IMG/VR virus record: IMGVR_UViG_3300011115_000925
Location: 1 to 64,000 of that record
Length of the DNA: 64,000 nt
Source of the DNA: a virus
Direction: 5' to 3' (one strand)
Every line of letters starts with the position of its first letter. Positions within the stretch are counted from its first letter, which is position 1. Positions 45,464 to 55,152 of this stretch are shown one piece after another. The position numbers and the translations under genes were made by a program. A model generated the notes under the pieces. That model did no database searches and was not told the DNA's origin. It was given only the letters and a program-made list of their open reading frames with translations.

Positions 45464-46166
45464 TTACGTAGACTGCGCGAGATCATTGGTTCAAACATTA
45501 AAACATTGGCATCCAGATGCCAAAGTGTGCTTGGTCACGGATACAGATGTGTCTGATCGGTTGTTTGATCATGTGCAAGTAATCACACGTACCAATTTTG
45601 CCAATCCCTATGCTGATGACTGGCAGGTGTTCTATCGATCACCATTTCGTGAAACTATTAAACTGGAAGCAGACATGTGGATTACCAGTTCAATCGATCA
45701 CTGGTGGAATCTGTTTCGCAAACGTGATTTAGTGATCAGCACAGGTTGCAGAAACTGGCAAGATCAACACAGCACAGCAAGGCATTATCGTAAAATATTT
45801 GATGCAAATCATTTGCCTGATGTGTACAATGCTGTCACTTACTGGAGATTGAGTACCACAGCAAAAGAATTTTTTGATTTGACACGCAACATATTTGAGC
45901 ACTGGACTGAATACCGCAAGCTATTGAAATTCCCAGATGAGACAGCATCAACAGATTTGGTCTACGCAATGGCAGCACAGATCATCGGACCCGAACTGGT
46001 AACTTTACCATTTGCTACATATCCCAAAATAGTTCACATGAAACGACATCATGCTGGTACACAAACAGAAAATTGGAAAAAAGAATTGATTTGGGAATGG
46101 GATCGCGGCAGTTTACGTGTGCAGACTTTAACACAATCAGGAGCGTTTCATTACCATGTCAAATGA
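45405..46166 (+). CDS. Glycosyltransferase-like protein, TTG start
   Basis: The frame opens at TTG 45405, preceded by AGAGGT with a 6-nt gap, and overlaps the previous gene by 59 nt; no ATG gives a complete protein. The 253 residues show GYLITAWNSATVDYVDCARS, CLVTDTDV, then KLEADMWIT near residue 85, where EAD replaces the DxD of its neighbour. PDVYNAVTYWR and a C-terminal PFATYPKIVHMKRH follow, as in the neighbouring GT-like protein. It looks like a diverged paralogue of the upstream gene. The 59-nt overlap indicates tight coupling. Confidence 0.62.
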   Translation: MKITQEQGYLITAWNSATVDYVDCARSLVQTLKHWHPDAKVCLVTDTDVSDRLFDHVQVITRTNFANPYADDWQVFYRSPFRETIKLEADMWITSSIDHWWNLFRKRDLVISTGCRNWQDQHSTARHYRKIFDANHLPDVYNAVTYWRLSTTAKEFFDLTRNIFEHWTEYRKLLKFPDETASTDLVYAMAAQIIGPELVTLPFATYPKIVHMKRHHAGTQTENWKKELIWEWDRGSLRVQTLTQSGAFHYHVK

Positions 46167-46506
46167 ACCCGTAACTGAACAAGAATTTTGGAGTATCTTG
46201 GCAGCCATGCCTGAATCTCAACCAGTTTTCTTTAGACTGTATCATGATGATCGCGGGCGTGTATTATTCTACAGCATGGAGGATGTTCCAGGTACATACA
46301 TTGAAATTGATGCAGAAACTTTTGCGTTACAGTCCACAAACGTCAGAGTACAAGATGGCCGCCTGGTTGAAGTGGTCTGGATGACCAGTGAAAAACTTCA
46401 ACCAATGGAAACTGGTACACCCTGCCACCCCACAGACATAACCGTAATAGTTTCACCAAACGATCCGCACACCAAATGGAGCAAAAAAACACATGAACAA
46501 AATTGA
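46156..46506 (+). CDS. Uncharacterised small protein (116 aa)
   Basis: I do not recognise it. MSNEPVTEQEFWSILAAMPE opens with a helix; FFRLYHDDRGRVLFYSMEDV and PGTYIEIDAETFALQSTNVR form a compact beta domain; the C-terminus is polar and probably flexible. Overlaps of 11 nt upstream and 14 nt downstream bind it to two glycosyltransferase-like genes, suggesting an accessory subunit. No Cys pairs, membrane segment or signal peptide. Confidence 0.55.
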   Translation: MSNEPVTEQEFWSILAAMPESQPVFFRLYHDDRGRVLFYSMEDVPGTYIEIDAETFALQSTNVRVQDGRLVEVVWMTSEKLQPMETGTPCHPTDITVIVSPNDPHTKWSKKTHEQN

Positions 46507-47416
46507 CACAGCAGATTTAGATTGCATTTATCTCACCTACGACGAGCCACAACGTGAAGAATTCTGGGTAAAGATCAAGAACATGATTCCGTGGGCCAAA
46601 CGTGTGGATGGTGTTCGCGGGTCTGATGCAGCACACAAAGCCGCTGCTGCTGCCAGTGACACAGAACGTTTTATTTTGATTGATGGCGACAACTTGCCTT
46701 CTGCAGATTTTTTCAACAAAACATTGGAATTGCCCACAGCTGACTACGAGCAAGCAGTGTTCCGCTGGCGTGCTAGAAATCATGTCAACGGACTCATGTA
46801 TGGCAATGGTGGCATCAGTAGTTGGACACGTGAATTTGTGAATGCCATGCGTACACACGAAGCCACTGATGGACGTACAGAAACACAAGTTGAGTTTTGC
46901 TTTGATCCCTTGTACTGGGCCATGCATGATTGCTACAGCACAACATATCCAGCGCAATCACCGTTCCATGCTTGGCGTGCAGGATTCCGCGAAGGTGTAA
47001 AGATGTGCCTGAACAAAGGTGCCAGACCCACAGTGGATGAATTTAAAAATCAAGTACTGCGTAATCTTGATCACCTGACCATATGGCACAACATTGGATC
47101 TGACGTAGAAAACGGAGAATGGTGTATGGCCGGTGCAAGACAAGGCACATACATGACCATGCTGACCAACTGGGATTACACACTGGTGCAGGACTTTGAT
47201 GCACTGGCTGAAATTTGGGCCACGGTAAAAGATGGCCAGCCGAGAATACTAAGCAATCAACTAGGGCCAGAGATGGGTACACAGCTGGACCTGCCAATGG
47301 CCATATTGGAATCTGAGCAAAGTGCGTTTTTCAAATATCATTATCGATCAAACTGGTATAATCGCGGTGCTATGGTTCGAGAGATAGATGTGATCAGACA
47401 ACAAGAAGGTTGGTGA
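46493..47416 (+). CDS. Glycosyltransferase-like protein (DGD motif)
   Basis: The 307-residue protein starts DLDCIYLTYDEPQREEFWVK, then WAKRVDGVRGSDAAHKAAA, and RFILIDGDNLPSADFF near residues 57-72. The sequence of an N-terminal strand, a 'VDGVRG' turn and an IDGD metal-binding motif is typical of GT-A-fold phage glycosyltransferases. The later part has a His/Trp-rich segment (LDHLTIWHNIGSDVENG) that could bind acceptor. TGATG overlap with the SGNH gene downstream. Confidence 0.65.
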   Translation: MNKIDTADLDCIYLTYDEPQREEFWVKIKNMIPWAKRVDGVRGSDAAHKAAAAASDTERFILIDGDNLPSADFFNKTLELPTADYEQAVFRWRARNHVNGLMYGNGGISSWTREFVNAMRTHEATDGRTETQVEFCFDPLYWAMHDCYSTTYPAQSPFHAWRAGFREGVKMCLNKGARPTVDEFKNQVLRNLDHLTIWHNIGSDVENGEWCMAGARQGTYMTMLTNWDYTLVQDFDALAEIWATVKDGQPRILSNQLGPEMGTQLDLPMAILESEQSAFFKYHYRSNWYNRGAMVREIDVIRQQEGW

Positions 47417-48318
47417 TGATTAAATTATCACCAGATAATTTAATTCAATATTTTACATTGCCTAATGTAAATACCACTGAGTCCTTGTTGGGAAAAAATC
47501 CGTACGATATTGTCACAAGAGATTCTGACACACTACTGGTCACCATTGGGGATTCTTGGACTTGGGGCGCTGACCTTACCGCCAAACATATTGGGTTGCA
47601 TATCGATCGTAATTGTGATGATAATTATCGATTAGATAATGTGTATGGCGGAGTACTTGCAGACTACTTGCAAGCAGACTTTTTAAACCTTGGCGAGCCT
47701 GGCTCTAGCAATTGGCACATAGCTCGTAAATTAGCAGAACTTGCTAACATATCACATGATCTAAGTTATCAAAAAATTATTATTATTTGCATTTTTACAG
47801 AAACTGGTAGGGACTTCAATTCTCTCGACGATGTTACAATTGATTATCGTGATTGGTTAATTAATAATGTAGTAGATTACACAAGTTATTATGACTTTTT
47901 AAAATTTGTAAATCAACAAATTTCAGCTAAAATAATCAAGTCTTTAACCAGTCTGAGTTCGGCATGCAAGATATACTTTGGAACCAACTTTGTAGACCCT
48001 ATTGGATACGAACAATTACAAGAGTATTTTTTAGACTATTCTTGGTTAAAAATTATTTGTCAACGTAATAATCTTGCTTACATGCCTGATGCTTGTTATA
48101 TGGTATTTCCTTGGGTGATTGAAAAATTTGAATGTTTGTTTGATTTTGCACCCGAACTTGATCGTGATCAATGGTTAATTTGGATGTCAGAGTTGGCTGA
48201 GGATGCCAATGTACGAGCAACATTATGTAAAAAAGATTCAGTAAACTTCAATCAGTTGTTGCATCCAACAGCATCAAATCATAGATATTTTGCCGAGTAC
48301 CTGTTGACACAATTATGA
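47416..48318 (+). CDS. SGNH/GDSL hydrolase-like protein
   Basis: I use ATG 47416, overlapping the previous stop; TTG 47410 would add two residues. LLVTIGDSWTWG contains the block I GDS (Ser47). VYGGVLADYLQADFLNLGEP and GSSNWHIARKL resemble the block II-III region. LLHPTASNHRYFAEYLL at the end gives the block V His, with a Pro-Thr-Ala in front rather than the standard DxxH. The family hydrolyses esters, often O-acetyl or acyl groups on glycans, or transfers them. A second, shorter SGNH-like protein lies at 56380. Length 300 aa. Confidence 0.68.
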   Translation: MIKLSPDNLIQYFTLPNVNTTESLLGKNPYDIVTRDSDTLLVTIGDSWTWGADLTAKHIGLHIDRNCDDNYRLDNVYGGVLADYLQADFLNLGEPGSSNWHIARKLAELANISHDLSYQKIIIICIFTETGRDFNSLDDVTIDYRDWLINNVVDYTSYYDFLKFVNQQISAKIIKSLTSLSSACKIYFGTNFVDPIGYEQLQEYFLDYSWLKIICQRNNLAYMPDACYMVFPWVIEKFECLFDFAPELDRDQWLIWMSELAEDANVRATLCKKDSVNFNQLLHPTASNHRYFAEYLLTQL

Positions 48319-49262
48319 TCAATCAATACACACTCAGTCTGGCCAATGATAAAATTTGGGCAATTGATCATCTGATAGGATTCTTAGTCCACAATCAAGG
48401 TAAAGATATTGTTTTACATGTTAATCCAGAAGCACACTGTCTATATTCTTGCGGACTATACGCCATATTAGAAAAGTTTCAATTTAACAGTGTGACTATT
48501 TTTACAAACAATGTACTTGAAACTCATCCAACATATCAAATTAAATATCGTAACATCAATACATTTTTTAGTGATAGTAAAAAATACAATCTGAGTGCGT
48601 CTGGCAAATGGAATGAACAAAAAATATTTGGAGCGTTTTACGGCAGACCCACTGCCAATCGTCTTGGCATTGCCAGTTATCTATACTCAAAATACAACAA
48701 TCAGAGCGAAATTCTGCTGGCATCAAGAGTTGATTTAGTTGACAGTCGGGTGACATTTGAATTGGATAAACTGTTTGAATACGACATCGACAGCATGTCG
48801 CGTGTTGCTTATCTAATTGAAAATTTTAATTTTGGTGGAATTGATTACACTCCAATGGGAAATTTGTTTACCTACGATACACCGTTAAACAGTTTGTATG
48901 AAAATATTCTAGTAGACATCATCAGTGAACCAAATATTAAAGGAAATACATTTTTCCCTACAGAAAAATTAGTAAGGCCGGTGTTGTTGAAAAAACCATT
49001 TATTGCAATGGCTTCAAAAAATTACTTGGAGTATGTACGGCAAATGGGGTTTCATACGTTCAATGAGTTTTGGGACGAAACGTATGATGGATACGAAGGC
49101 AGTGAACGCTACTTAAAAATTTTATCATTAATAAGTACGTTGGCTTCTAAATCAAAAAAAGAATTGTATGATCTTTATAATTTCATGCAGTTTCAAATTG
49201 ATCACAATTACAATTTGATTGTTAATAAATTGTACACCAAAAAAATCACATTGATTAACTAA
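48315..49262 (+). CDS. TEK-motif family protein, copy 1 (possible GT-B-like transferase)
   Basis: The 315-residue protein shares with three others here a C-terminal block: TEKLVRPVLLKKPFIAMASK (residues about 216-235), then EYVRQMGFHTFNEFWDETYD. FGAFYGRPTANRLGIASYLY near residue 100 corresponds to the 'NGRxRPHRxxLxxxL' segment of its relatives. I cannot name the family. 'TEK..KP..'-type motifs near the C-terminus are used by GT10-like fucosyltransferases to hold the nucleotide sugar, so a GT-B transferase is a reasonable guess. It overlaps the SGNH gene by 4 nt. Confidence 0.55.
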   Translation: MINQYTLSLANDKIWAIDHLIGFLVHNQGKDIVLHVNPEAHCLYSCGLYAILEKFQFNSVTIFTNNVLETHPTYQIKYRNINTFFSDSKKYNLSASGKWNEQKIFGAFYGRPTANRLGIASYLYSKYNNQSEILLASRVDLVDSRVTFELDKLFEYDIDSMSRVAYLIENFNFGGIDYTPMGNLFTYDTPLNSLYENILVDIISEPNIKGNTFFPTEKLVRPVLLKKPFIAMASKNYLEYVRQMGFHTFNEFWDETYDGYEGSERYLKILSLISTLASKSKKELYDLYNFMQFQIDHNYNLIVNKLYTKKITLIN

Positions 49263-49267
49263 CCAGT

Positions 49268-50281
49268 ATGCCTACCACAATTTTTATAACAGGTATTGCA
49301 GGATTTTTGGGTAGCCACCTAGCTGATCATTTTATCAGACTGGGATATCATGTCAAAGGAAATGATAATTTGATAGGTGGGTGCCAAAGTAATATTCCAG
49401 CCAAAGCAGAGTTTTATAACATCGACTGTAACAACTTGTCAGCATTGACCACTGCAATGACCAATGTAGATATTGTAGTTCATTGTGCTGCCACAGCATA
49501 TGAAGGGCTAAGTGTGTTCAGCCCAAGTTTTGTAGTTAATAATGTCATGCAGGCCAGCACAAGTGTAATTTCGTCAGCTATACAAAATAAAGTCAAACGC
49601 ATAGTGTATTGCAGCAGTATGGCCAGATACGGCAACCAGAAAACACCGTTTGTTGAGTCAATGACTCCCGCACCTGTTGATCCATACGGCATAGCCAAGG
49701 TGGGTGGGGAATTGATATTAAAAAATTTATGTGACATCAACGGCATTGAGTGGAATATTGCAGTACCACATAACATCATTGGTACTAGACAAAAATACGA
49801 TGACCCATTTCGAAATGTTGTTAGCATTATGATTAATCGATGCTTGCAAAATAAACCGCCGGTGATATACGGCAACGGCACCCAGAAACGATGTTTTTCG
49901 TATATCGACGACTGCGTGTATTGCTTGATCAAGTTAGTGACTGACACCAACATCACAAGCCAAACTGTAAATATAGGCCCTGATGAAGAATTTGTGACTA
50001 TTAACGAGTTGGCTGCACTTGTGATGGAACTCACAGAGTACAATGGCACCCCGTTGTATGTTAATCCGCGACCACTGGAAGTATCACTTGCTACATGCAG
50101 TTCTGATCTTGCCAGGCAGTTGCTAGACTATAAAACATCAACAACCTTACGCGAAGCAGTAACCCAGACCATGAACGGTATAAAACAATCAGGAGTACGA
50201 CCGTTTGATTACAAATTCCCAGTTGAAATTAACAACAGCTTGACTCCGATAACCTGGCATAATGAATACTTTAACAAATAA
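49268..50281 (+). CDS. NAD-dependent sugar epimerase/dehydratase (extended SDR)
   Basis: The 337 residues have the NAD-binding GxxGxxG as TGIAGFLGSHL (residues 8-18). The catalytic Ser lies in YCSSMARYG (114-122), and Tyr140 and Lys144 sit in DPYGIAKVGGEL. The substrate half includes NIIGTRQKYDDPFRNVV and YGNGTQKRCFSYIDD, the latter being the YG-G-Q-R-F-YVDD element of UDP-glucose 4-epimerase-like enzymes. It converts a nucleotide-linked hexose (epimerisation or related), supplying donors for the neighbouring transferases. Exact substrate unknown. Confidence 0.9.
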   Translation: MPTTIFITGIAGFLGSHLADHFIRLGYHVKGNDNLIGGCQSNIPAKAEFYNIDCNNLSALTTAMTNVDIVVHCAATAYEGLSVFSPSFVVNNVMQASTSVISSAIQNKVKRIVYCSSMARYGNQKTPFVESMTPAPVDPYGIAKVGGELILKNLCDINGIEWNIAVPHNIIGTRQKYDDPFRNVVSIMINRCLQNKPPVIYGNGTQKRCFSYIDDCVYCLIKLVTDTNITSQTVNIGPDEEFVTINELAALVMELTEYNGTPLYVNPRPLEVSLATCSSDLARQLLDYKTSTTLREAVTQTMNGIKQSGVRPFDYKFPVEINNSLTPITWHNEYFNK

Positions 50282-51668
50282 TAAAGGTGACGAGTCTGTA
50301 GACAACAAGAGCCGGTTCCTTAACTCTGCTGAGCAAATGGCAGAGAACCTGGGCCCTGCACTATGTCTTGCCAAATGGAAACAGGTAAGTTTACATTTGC
50401 CCACTGGATTAAATAACAGTTGCTACCATCCGCCGTTGCACTCTATATCCGTTGAAGATATTGGCCGCAATCCGGCAGCATTACACAATACAGATCATAA
50501 AAAACAACAACGCAAGTTGATGTTAGCAGGCGAACGTCCAGCAGAGTGTCAGTATTGTTGGAACATGGAAGATCTAAGCAAACTCAGTGATCGACATTAT
50601 AGATCAGGCGAACCCTGGGCAGCAGTGGATTTTGAAAAAATAAAAAACTCAACTGGAGATGAACAAGATGTCGTACCGTCATATGTGGAAGTCAATTTTA
50701 ACAATGCCTGTAACCTTAAATGCAGCTATTGCAGTCCGCAGTTCAGCTCTAGCTGGCAACAAGAAATTGACCGCTACGGTGCCTTTCCTACTTTGGTTCC
50801 TCATAACGCTCCTGAGCATTTTATCGGCCACCGCAGGCCTATTCCTGCCCGTGATCACAATCCTTACGTAGAAGCATTCTGGGCTTGGTGGCCCAGTCTA
50901 TATCCTGAGCTCAAGCATTTCCGAATGACCGGCGGCGAGCCGCTGATGGATCGTAATACCTATCAAGTGTTTGACTATGTGCTGGACCATCCCAAGAGTG
51001 ACTTGCATCTAGCTGTGACATCAAACTTCAGTGTAGAGCCCAAACTGTCTACCAAGTATTTTGATTATGTAAAAAGATTGTGCAATACTGATATTGAACA
51101 TTTCATGCAGTATGTGAGCCTTGACTCAGGCATAGGGCCTCAAGCTGAATACATACGCCACGGGTTAGACTTTGCTCGATTGCAGAACAATGTGGAAACA
51201 TATCTTCGAGACATTCCATATCGCAACAGTCTCACTTTTATTGTGACCATGAACAATCTGGCAGTGACTGGATTCTTACCATTAATGCAATGGATCTTGG
51301 ATCTACGACGCAGACATAGTCAAACATATCAACGTGTGTGGTTTGATACACCTATACTGCGACAACCTGCCTGGCAAAGCCTACAAACATTGCCCGAAAG
51401 CTATGCTGCAAAATTGGAACAAGCCCGCGACTTTATGTTGGAGAATCTAGAAACAGACGCTGATCCGTTTCACGGATTCAAAGACTATGAGGTGCAACGA
51501 CTGGAACGTGATATTGCCTGGATGCGATCCTCTGCGCCGCAGCCCAGTGCAATGGCAGACTTTGCAAGATTTTTTAACGAACACGATCGCCGCAGAGGCA
51601 CTGACTTCAAGGCCACATTCCCAGAAATGATCACCTGGTGGAAACAATGCGGTCTACATGCTAGGTAA
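50262..51668 (+). CDS. Radical SAM enzyme, CxHPP variant 1
   Basis: The 468-residue protein has the SAM cluster motif CNLKCSYC at residues 150-157, and FRMTGGEPLMD gives the GGE motif. In its N-terminal 105 residues the usual 'PW...PCC' twitch pattern is replaced by CLAKW, SCYHPPLHSI and CQYCW. LHNTDHKKQQRKLMLAGERP links them. The protein at 53806 has the same variant, so the two form a subgroup. Substrate unknown. It overlaps the epimerase by 20 nt and the next gene by 11 nt. Confidence 0.85.
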   Translation: MNTLTNNKGDESVDNKSRFLNSAEQMAENLGPALCLAKWKQVSLHLPTGLNNSCYHPPLHSISVEDIGRNPAALHNTDHKKQQRKLMLAGERPAECQYCWNMEDLSKLSDRHYRSGEPWAAVDFEKIKNSTGDEQDVVPSYVEVNFNNACNLKCSYCSPQFSSSWQQEIDRYGAFPTLVPHNAPEHFIGHRRPIPARDHNPYVEAFWAWWPSLYPELKHFRMTGGEPLMDRNTYQVFDYVLDHPKSDLHLAVTSNFSVEPKLSTKYFDYVKRLCNTDIEHFMQYVSLDSGIGPQAEYIRHGLDFARLQNNVETYLRDIPYRNSLTFIVTMNNLAVTGFLPLMQWILDLRRRHSQTYQRVWFDTPILRQPAWQSLQTLPESYAAKLEQARDFMLENLETDADPFHGFKDYEVQRLERDIAWMRSSAPQPSAMADFARFFNEHDRRRGTDFKATFPEMITWWKQCGLHAR

Positions 51669-52776
51669 TCACAAAGTCGTTGTGGATGAATGGGCCGAAG
51701 TTTGGGATCTCCTCAAACCCTATGCCGACGGCAGCTTCTGGCGCTGGAGTGATTTAACTCTTGATCCGTCGACTGTGTATATTGTTGGGCGAGTGGTGCT
51801 CAAAGAGAACTGGCAATCCATAACCGAATGGGCACACCAACATCCGGGAAAAATAGTGTTTTGCAATCCTGCTGAAGGATCTCAGACTATATTACTGCAA
51901 CTGAAAAGATTGATGATTTCTGAGCAAATCAAATCAGGAGAAATATTGTTGCTGACCTCAGGAGATCTAGAATCTGGGTGGAACTATTGCAAGACTGATT
52001 GTTATTTTTCCAACATTGTCGAATATCTTGAAAACATTGGCGCACACGAATCTTGGCCGCAAGTGTATCACAAAAAAAACAAACCATATGATTTTTTGTT
52101 TTTGAATGGACGCCTAAGGCCACATCGCAAATATCTAATAGATCAACTACGACAGAAGAAATTATTGGATCGAGCACTGTGGACCAACTTAGGCGAGCAA
52201 GTGGAAATGTCCTGGACCAGCACATTGTTAACCGAATCAAACGAGCCAGTTAGATTGTTGCCCGAGCAGTATGAGATACCTCGTGCCTTACCCAACATGT
52301 CAGAATTGCCAACAGGATTTGTCAAACATCACCTGTTTGGAAACACCTGGGGCGATGCCATAGTCAATCCTGCGGCCTATGTGGACACGTCGTTTTCGTT
52401 GGTAACAGAAACCATATTTGATTATCCGCACACATTCCGAACAGAAAAGATCTGGAAGCCCATGATCATGTGTCATCCATTTGTGGTGGCTGCCAACCGC
52501 GGCTACTATCGAGACCTGCATAATGCAGGGTTTGAAACATTCGGCAACTTGATCGACGAGTCATTTGACCAGATTGACGATCCTACCGATCGTGCCAATA
52601 GAGTGGTTGCAGTTGTGAAAGATATATGCTATAATGGTGCTGAGGCTTTCTTAGAAGCTGCCAGAAGTGCATGTAAATACAACTATCAGCAACTTCGCGA
52701 TCACAACAAACAACAACGTGCTGCTCTGTCAGCTCAACTTGAGATTTATATAAATGCCAACACACACTATAGCTAG
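51658..52776 (+). CDS. TEK-motif family protein, copy 2
   Basis: The 372 residues include DFLFLNGRLRPHRKYLIDQL near residue 142, SFSLVTETIFDYPHTFRTEK and IWKPMIMCHPFVVAANRGYY near 250-282, then DLHNAGFETFGNLIDESFDQ. This is the most typical copy of the family. The layout (an Arg/His 'RPHR' element, then a C-terminal T-E-K with a KP and a PF) could bind a nucleotide sugar or phosphate donor. No GT signature is secure. Overlaps of 11 and 23 nt with its neighbours suggest it works with radical SAM variant 1. Confidence 0.58.
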   Translation: MLGNHKVVVDEWAEVWDLLKPYADGSFWRWSDLTLDPSTVYIVGRVVLKENWQSITEWAHQHPGKIVFCNPAEGSQTILLQLKRLMISEQIKSGEILLLTSGDLESGWNYCKTDCYFSNIVEYLENIGAHESWPQVYHKKNKPYDFLFLNGRLRPHRKYLIDQLRQKKLLDRALWTNLGEQVEMSWTSTLLTESNEPVRLLPEQYEIPRALPNMSELPTGFVKHHLFGNTWGDAIVNPAAYVDTSFSLVTETIFDYPHTFRTEKIWKPMIMCHPFVVAANRGYYRDLHNAGFETFGNLIDESFDQIDDPTDRANRVVAVVKDICYNGAEAFLEAARSACKYNYQQLRDHNKQQRAALSAQLEIYINANTHYS

Positions 52777-53809
52777 AACTTTCCCCACCAAATGGGTGTA
52801 TGGTGAGTACGAAGAAAAAATACTACACAGTCTTTCAGCACAGATCGACAGTCGATTTCCTGATCAAAACAATTTAATTTTAAATTTTACCTGGCATGGG
52901 CCGTGGACTGATACCGAAGTTGACGACTATATCTCAACTGGCAAAAAGATTGATCAGTTGTTTATTGTGTGTACTGTGGATGGTTACCTAGGCACGTTGG
53001 ATCATTACATAAAACGATTAAAAGACACTGTTGGAGTTTCCACTGTGCATTGGGTGGGGAATTTTGAAAATAGTCCTTTTGAATTTAATTTTTTTGCCAT
53101 AGTATGCAGAGATCATTTCAAGAAGTACAACACACAAGATCTAATTCTGACTGATGTGAAACATGCATTTGTCAGTTACAATCGCAAACCTTATCCACAC
53201 CGATTAGAGTTTGTTCGAGAACTAGTGAATACCGGATTAAACAATCATGGCGTGATAACAATGGGTCGCAGTTTTCCCGGAGAAGACCACGGATTATTCA
53301 TGAGCATAGGAGAGCGTGAAGAAGATTATGTAAAATATGGACATTGGTACGAGCCAGGAACAGAGTCAACTCCTCATGTGATTCCGCATGATCTTTTTAG
53401 CTTACACAATTGGCCAGTGTGGCAACATCATTTTTTACATGTGACGGGAGCAACTATATTTCCTGATTATTTGCCGGTGTTTGTTAATCAGATACATTTT
53501 AAACCCATTATTGGACTGCGTCCATTCATAATAAATGGACAGAGCAAGCAAAGTGCGTATCTCAGAAAACACGGATTCCGAACTTTTGAAAAATGGTTTC
53601 CTGGAACAGAAGTCAATACTTCACCGCCTGAGGCAGCAGAACAAAGTAAAAATCAATTGGTCAAGACCTTGCAAACCTTAGTAAAATTGTCGCCCACAGA
53701 AATGCTAGACATGTACCAAAGCATGCTGCCTGATTTGTTACACAACCGCCAGCGTTGGTTTGAGTGGGCAGATGAGCAGGCAGCGTTGGCAGAAAATATA
53801 TTTCAATGA
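52754..53809 (+). CDS. TEK-motif family protein, copy 3 (diverged)
   Basis: The 351-residue protein keeps AFVSYNRKPYPHRLEFVREL near residue 136 (family RPHR element) and QIHFKPIIGLRPFIINGQSK, then YLRKHGFRTFEKW, near 246-280. The first motif lacks T-E-K: NQIHFKP stands where TEKxxKP is expected, so a loss of the acidic residue is possible and the copy may be altered in activity. It overlaps its neighbours by 23 and 4 nt. Function inferred only from the family. Confidence 0.55.
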   Translation: MPTHTIARTFPTKWVYGEYEEKILHSLSAQIDSRFPDQNNLILNFTWHGPWTDTEVDDYISTGKKIDQLFIVCTVDGYLGTLDHYIKRLKDTVGVSTVHWVGNFENSPFEFNFFAIVCRDHFKKYNTQDLILTDVKHAFVSYNRKPYPHRLEFVRELVNTGLNNHGVITMGRSFPGEDHGLFMSIGEREEDYVKYGHWYEPGTESTPHVIPHDLFSLHNWPVWQHHFLHVTGATIFPDYLPVFVNQIHFKPIIGLRPFIINGQSKQSAYLRKHGFRTFEKWFPGTEVNTSPPEAAEQSKNQLVKTLQTLVKLSPTEMLDMYQSMLPDLLHNRQRWFEWADEQAALAENIFQ

Positions 53810-55152
53810 ATGATTTAGAATTTAAACACACAGTATTAGACCCTCTCTCAGCCAGTTTTTGTGCGGCAAAATGGTATAACGCAACCATTTGGTTAGGAAG
53901 TGGACAGACCACAAGTTGTCATCACCCGCCAGCCCATTTAGTGGACGTATCTATGTTATCCGCTAACCCTAAGCTACTGCACAATACTCCACAAAAGAAA
54001 GAAGATCGTCGCAAGATGATCAACGGGGAGCGTCCCCCTGGCTGTGAGTATTGCTGGAAGATTGAAGACATGGGTCGTGACGCTGTGAGCGACCGTGTGT
54101 ATAAAAGTCGAATTTATCCTATAGAGGCATTAGATGAAGCATTTGAAACTCCGGCAACTACTGACGTTAACCTACGAACCCTTGAAATTGCATTTGACCG
54201 CACTTGTCAATTTGCTTGTAGCTATTGTAACCCTGCTTTTAGTAGCACTTGGGTTAACGATATACGAAAGAATGGACCTTATAACGGACTTGTTAGTGAT
54301 GGTCGGAACCATTTTACTCACACTCACGATAGCAGCCAACTTTATAAATTCGGTCAAACTAATCCGTATGTGGAAGCATTCTTCCGATGGTGGGAAACAG
54401 ACCTCCATCGAACACTACAAGAACTAAGAGTCACTGGCGGCGAACCACTGATGAGCGCCGAAACTTGGAAACTGATTGATTGGTTTCGGCATAATCCTGG
54501 CCGCAGCCAAACAAGATTAGCAATCAATTCAAATTTAGGCACAGCAGTAGACTTGGATCGATTGTTAGACAGCATCACAGGATTGGAAGTGGACATATAC
54601 ACATCAAACGAAAGCATAGGCTTACAAGCTGAATACATCAGAGACGGACTGGTATGGGACGACTGGGCCAACAATGTAGAACGCCTGTTGGACTCGAGAA
54701 AGTTACGTGGTATACATGTGATGAACACTATCAATGCCTTGTGCTTGGATACATTGGATCAGTTCTTGGAATGCATAATGAACTGGAAACTAGAATACGG
54801 TCGTGATGCTGTGAGTTTTACATTGAATATATTAAGATTCCCTAGCTTTCAGTCTCCACTGGTGTTGCCTGACAACCTGCGTATGGTATATCGACAACGC
54901 CTGATCACATGGCTAGAACATTGGGCAGGTAGTGAGTTTTTACACGAACACGAACTCAATCATGTACAGCGCCTGATAGATTATTTGGATGTGGTCAAGA
55001 CTCCTCATTCAGAAGCATTTGAAATGCCCAAATTGTTGAGCGACTTCAAACAGTTCTATACACAATACGATCAACGACGCGGCAAAGACTTTGGCCTGGC
55101 GTTTCCCACATTAAAACACTGGTATGACTCAATACAAATACAACAGCAGTGA
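53806..55152 (+). CDS. Radical SAM enzyme, CxHPP variant 2
   Basis: The 448 residues contain CQFACSYC at 134-141 and LRVTGGEPLMS. The N-terminal region carries SCHHPPAHLVDV, LHNTPQKKEDRRKMINGERP and CEYCWKIED, closely parallel to the protein at 50262. Both keep RRGxDF before the end (YDQRRGKDFGLAFPTLKHW here). The pair probably arose by duplication; the intervening TEK-family genes also look duplicated. It may act on a related but distinct substrate. Overlaps its neighbours by 4 and 29 nt. Confidence 0.85.
   Translation: MNDLEFKHTVLDPLSASFCAAKWYNATIWLGSGQTTSCHHPPAHLVDVSMLSANPKLLHNTPQKKEDRRKMINGERPPGCEYCWKIEDMGRDAVSDRVYKSRIYPIEALDEAFETPATTDVNLRTLEIAFDRTCQFACSYCNPAFSSTWVNDIRKNGPYNGLVSDGRNHFTHTHDSSQLYKFGQTNPYVEAFFRWWETDLHRTLQELRVTGGEPLMSAETWKLIDWFRHNPGRSQTRLAINSNLGTAVDLDRLLDSITGLEVDIYTSNESIGLQAEYIRDGLVWDDWANNVERLLDSRKLRGIHVMNTINALCLDTLDQFLECIMNWKLEYGRDAVSFTLNILRFPSFQSPLVLPDNLRMVYRQRLITWLEHWAGSEFLHEHELNHVQRLIDYLDVVKTPHSEAFEMPKLLSDFKQFYTQYDQRRGKDFGLAFPTLKHWYDSIQIQQQ

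Noticed and set aside
49480-50049. Minus-strand 189-codon frame
   Set aside because: Antisense of the epimerase, whose motifs are complete.
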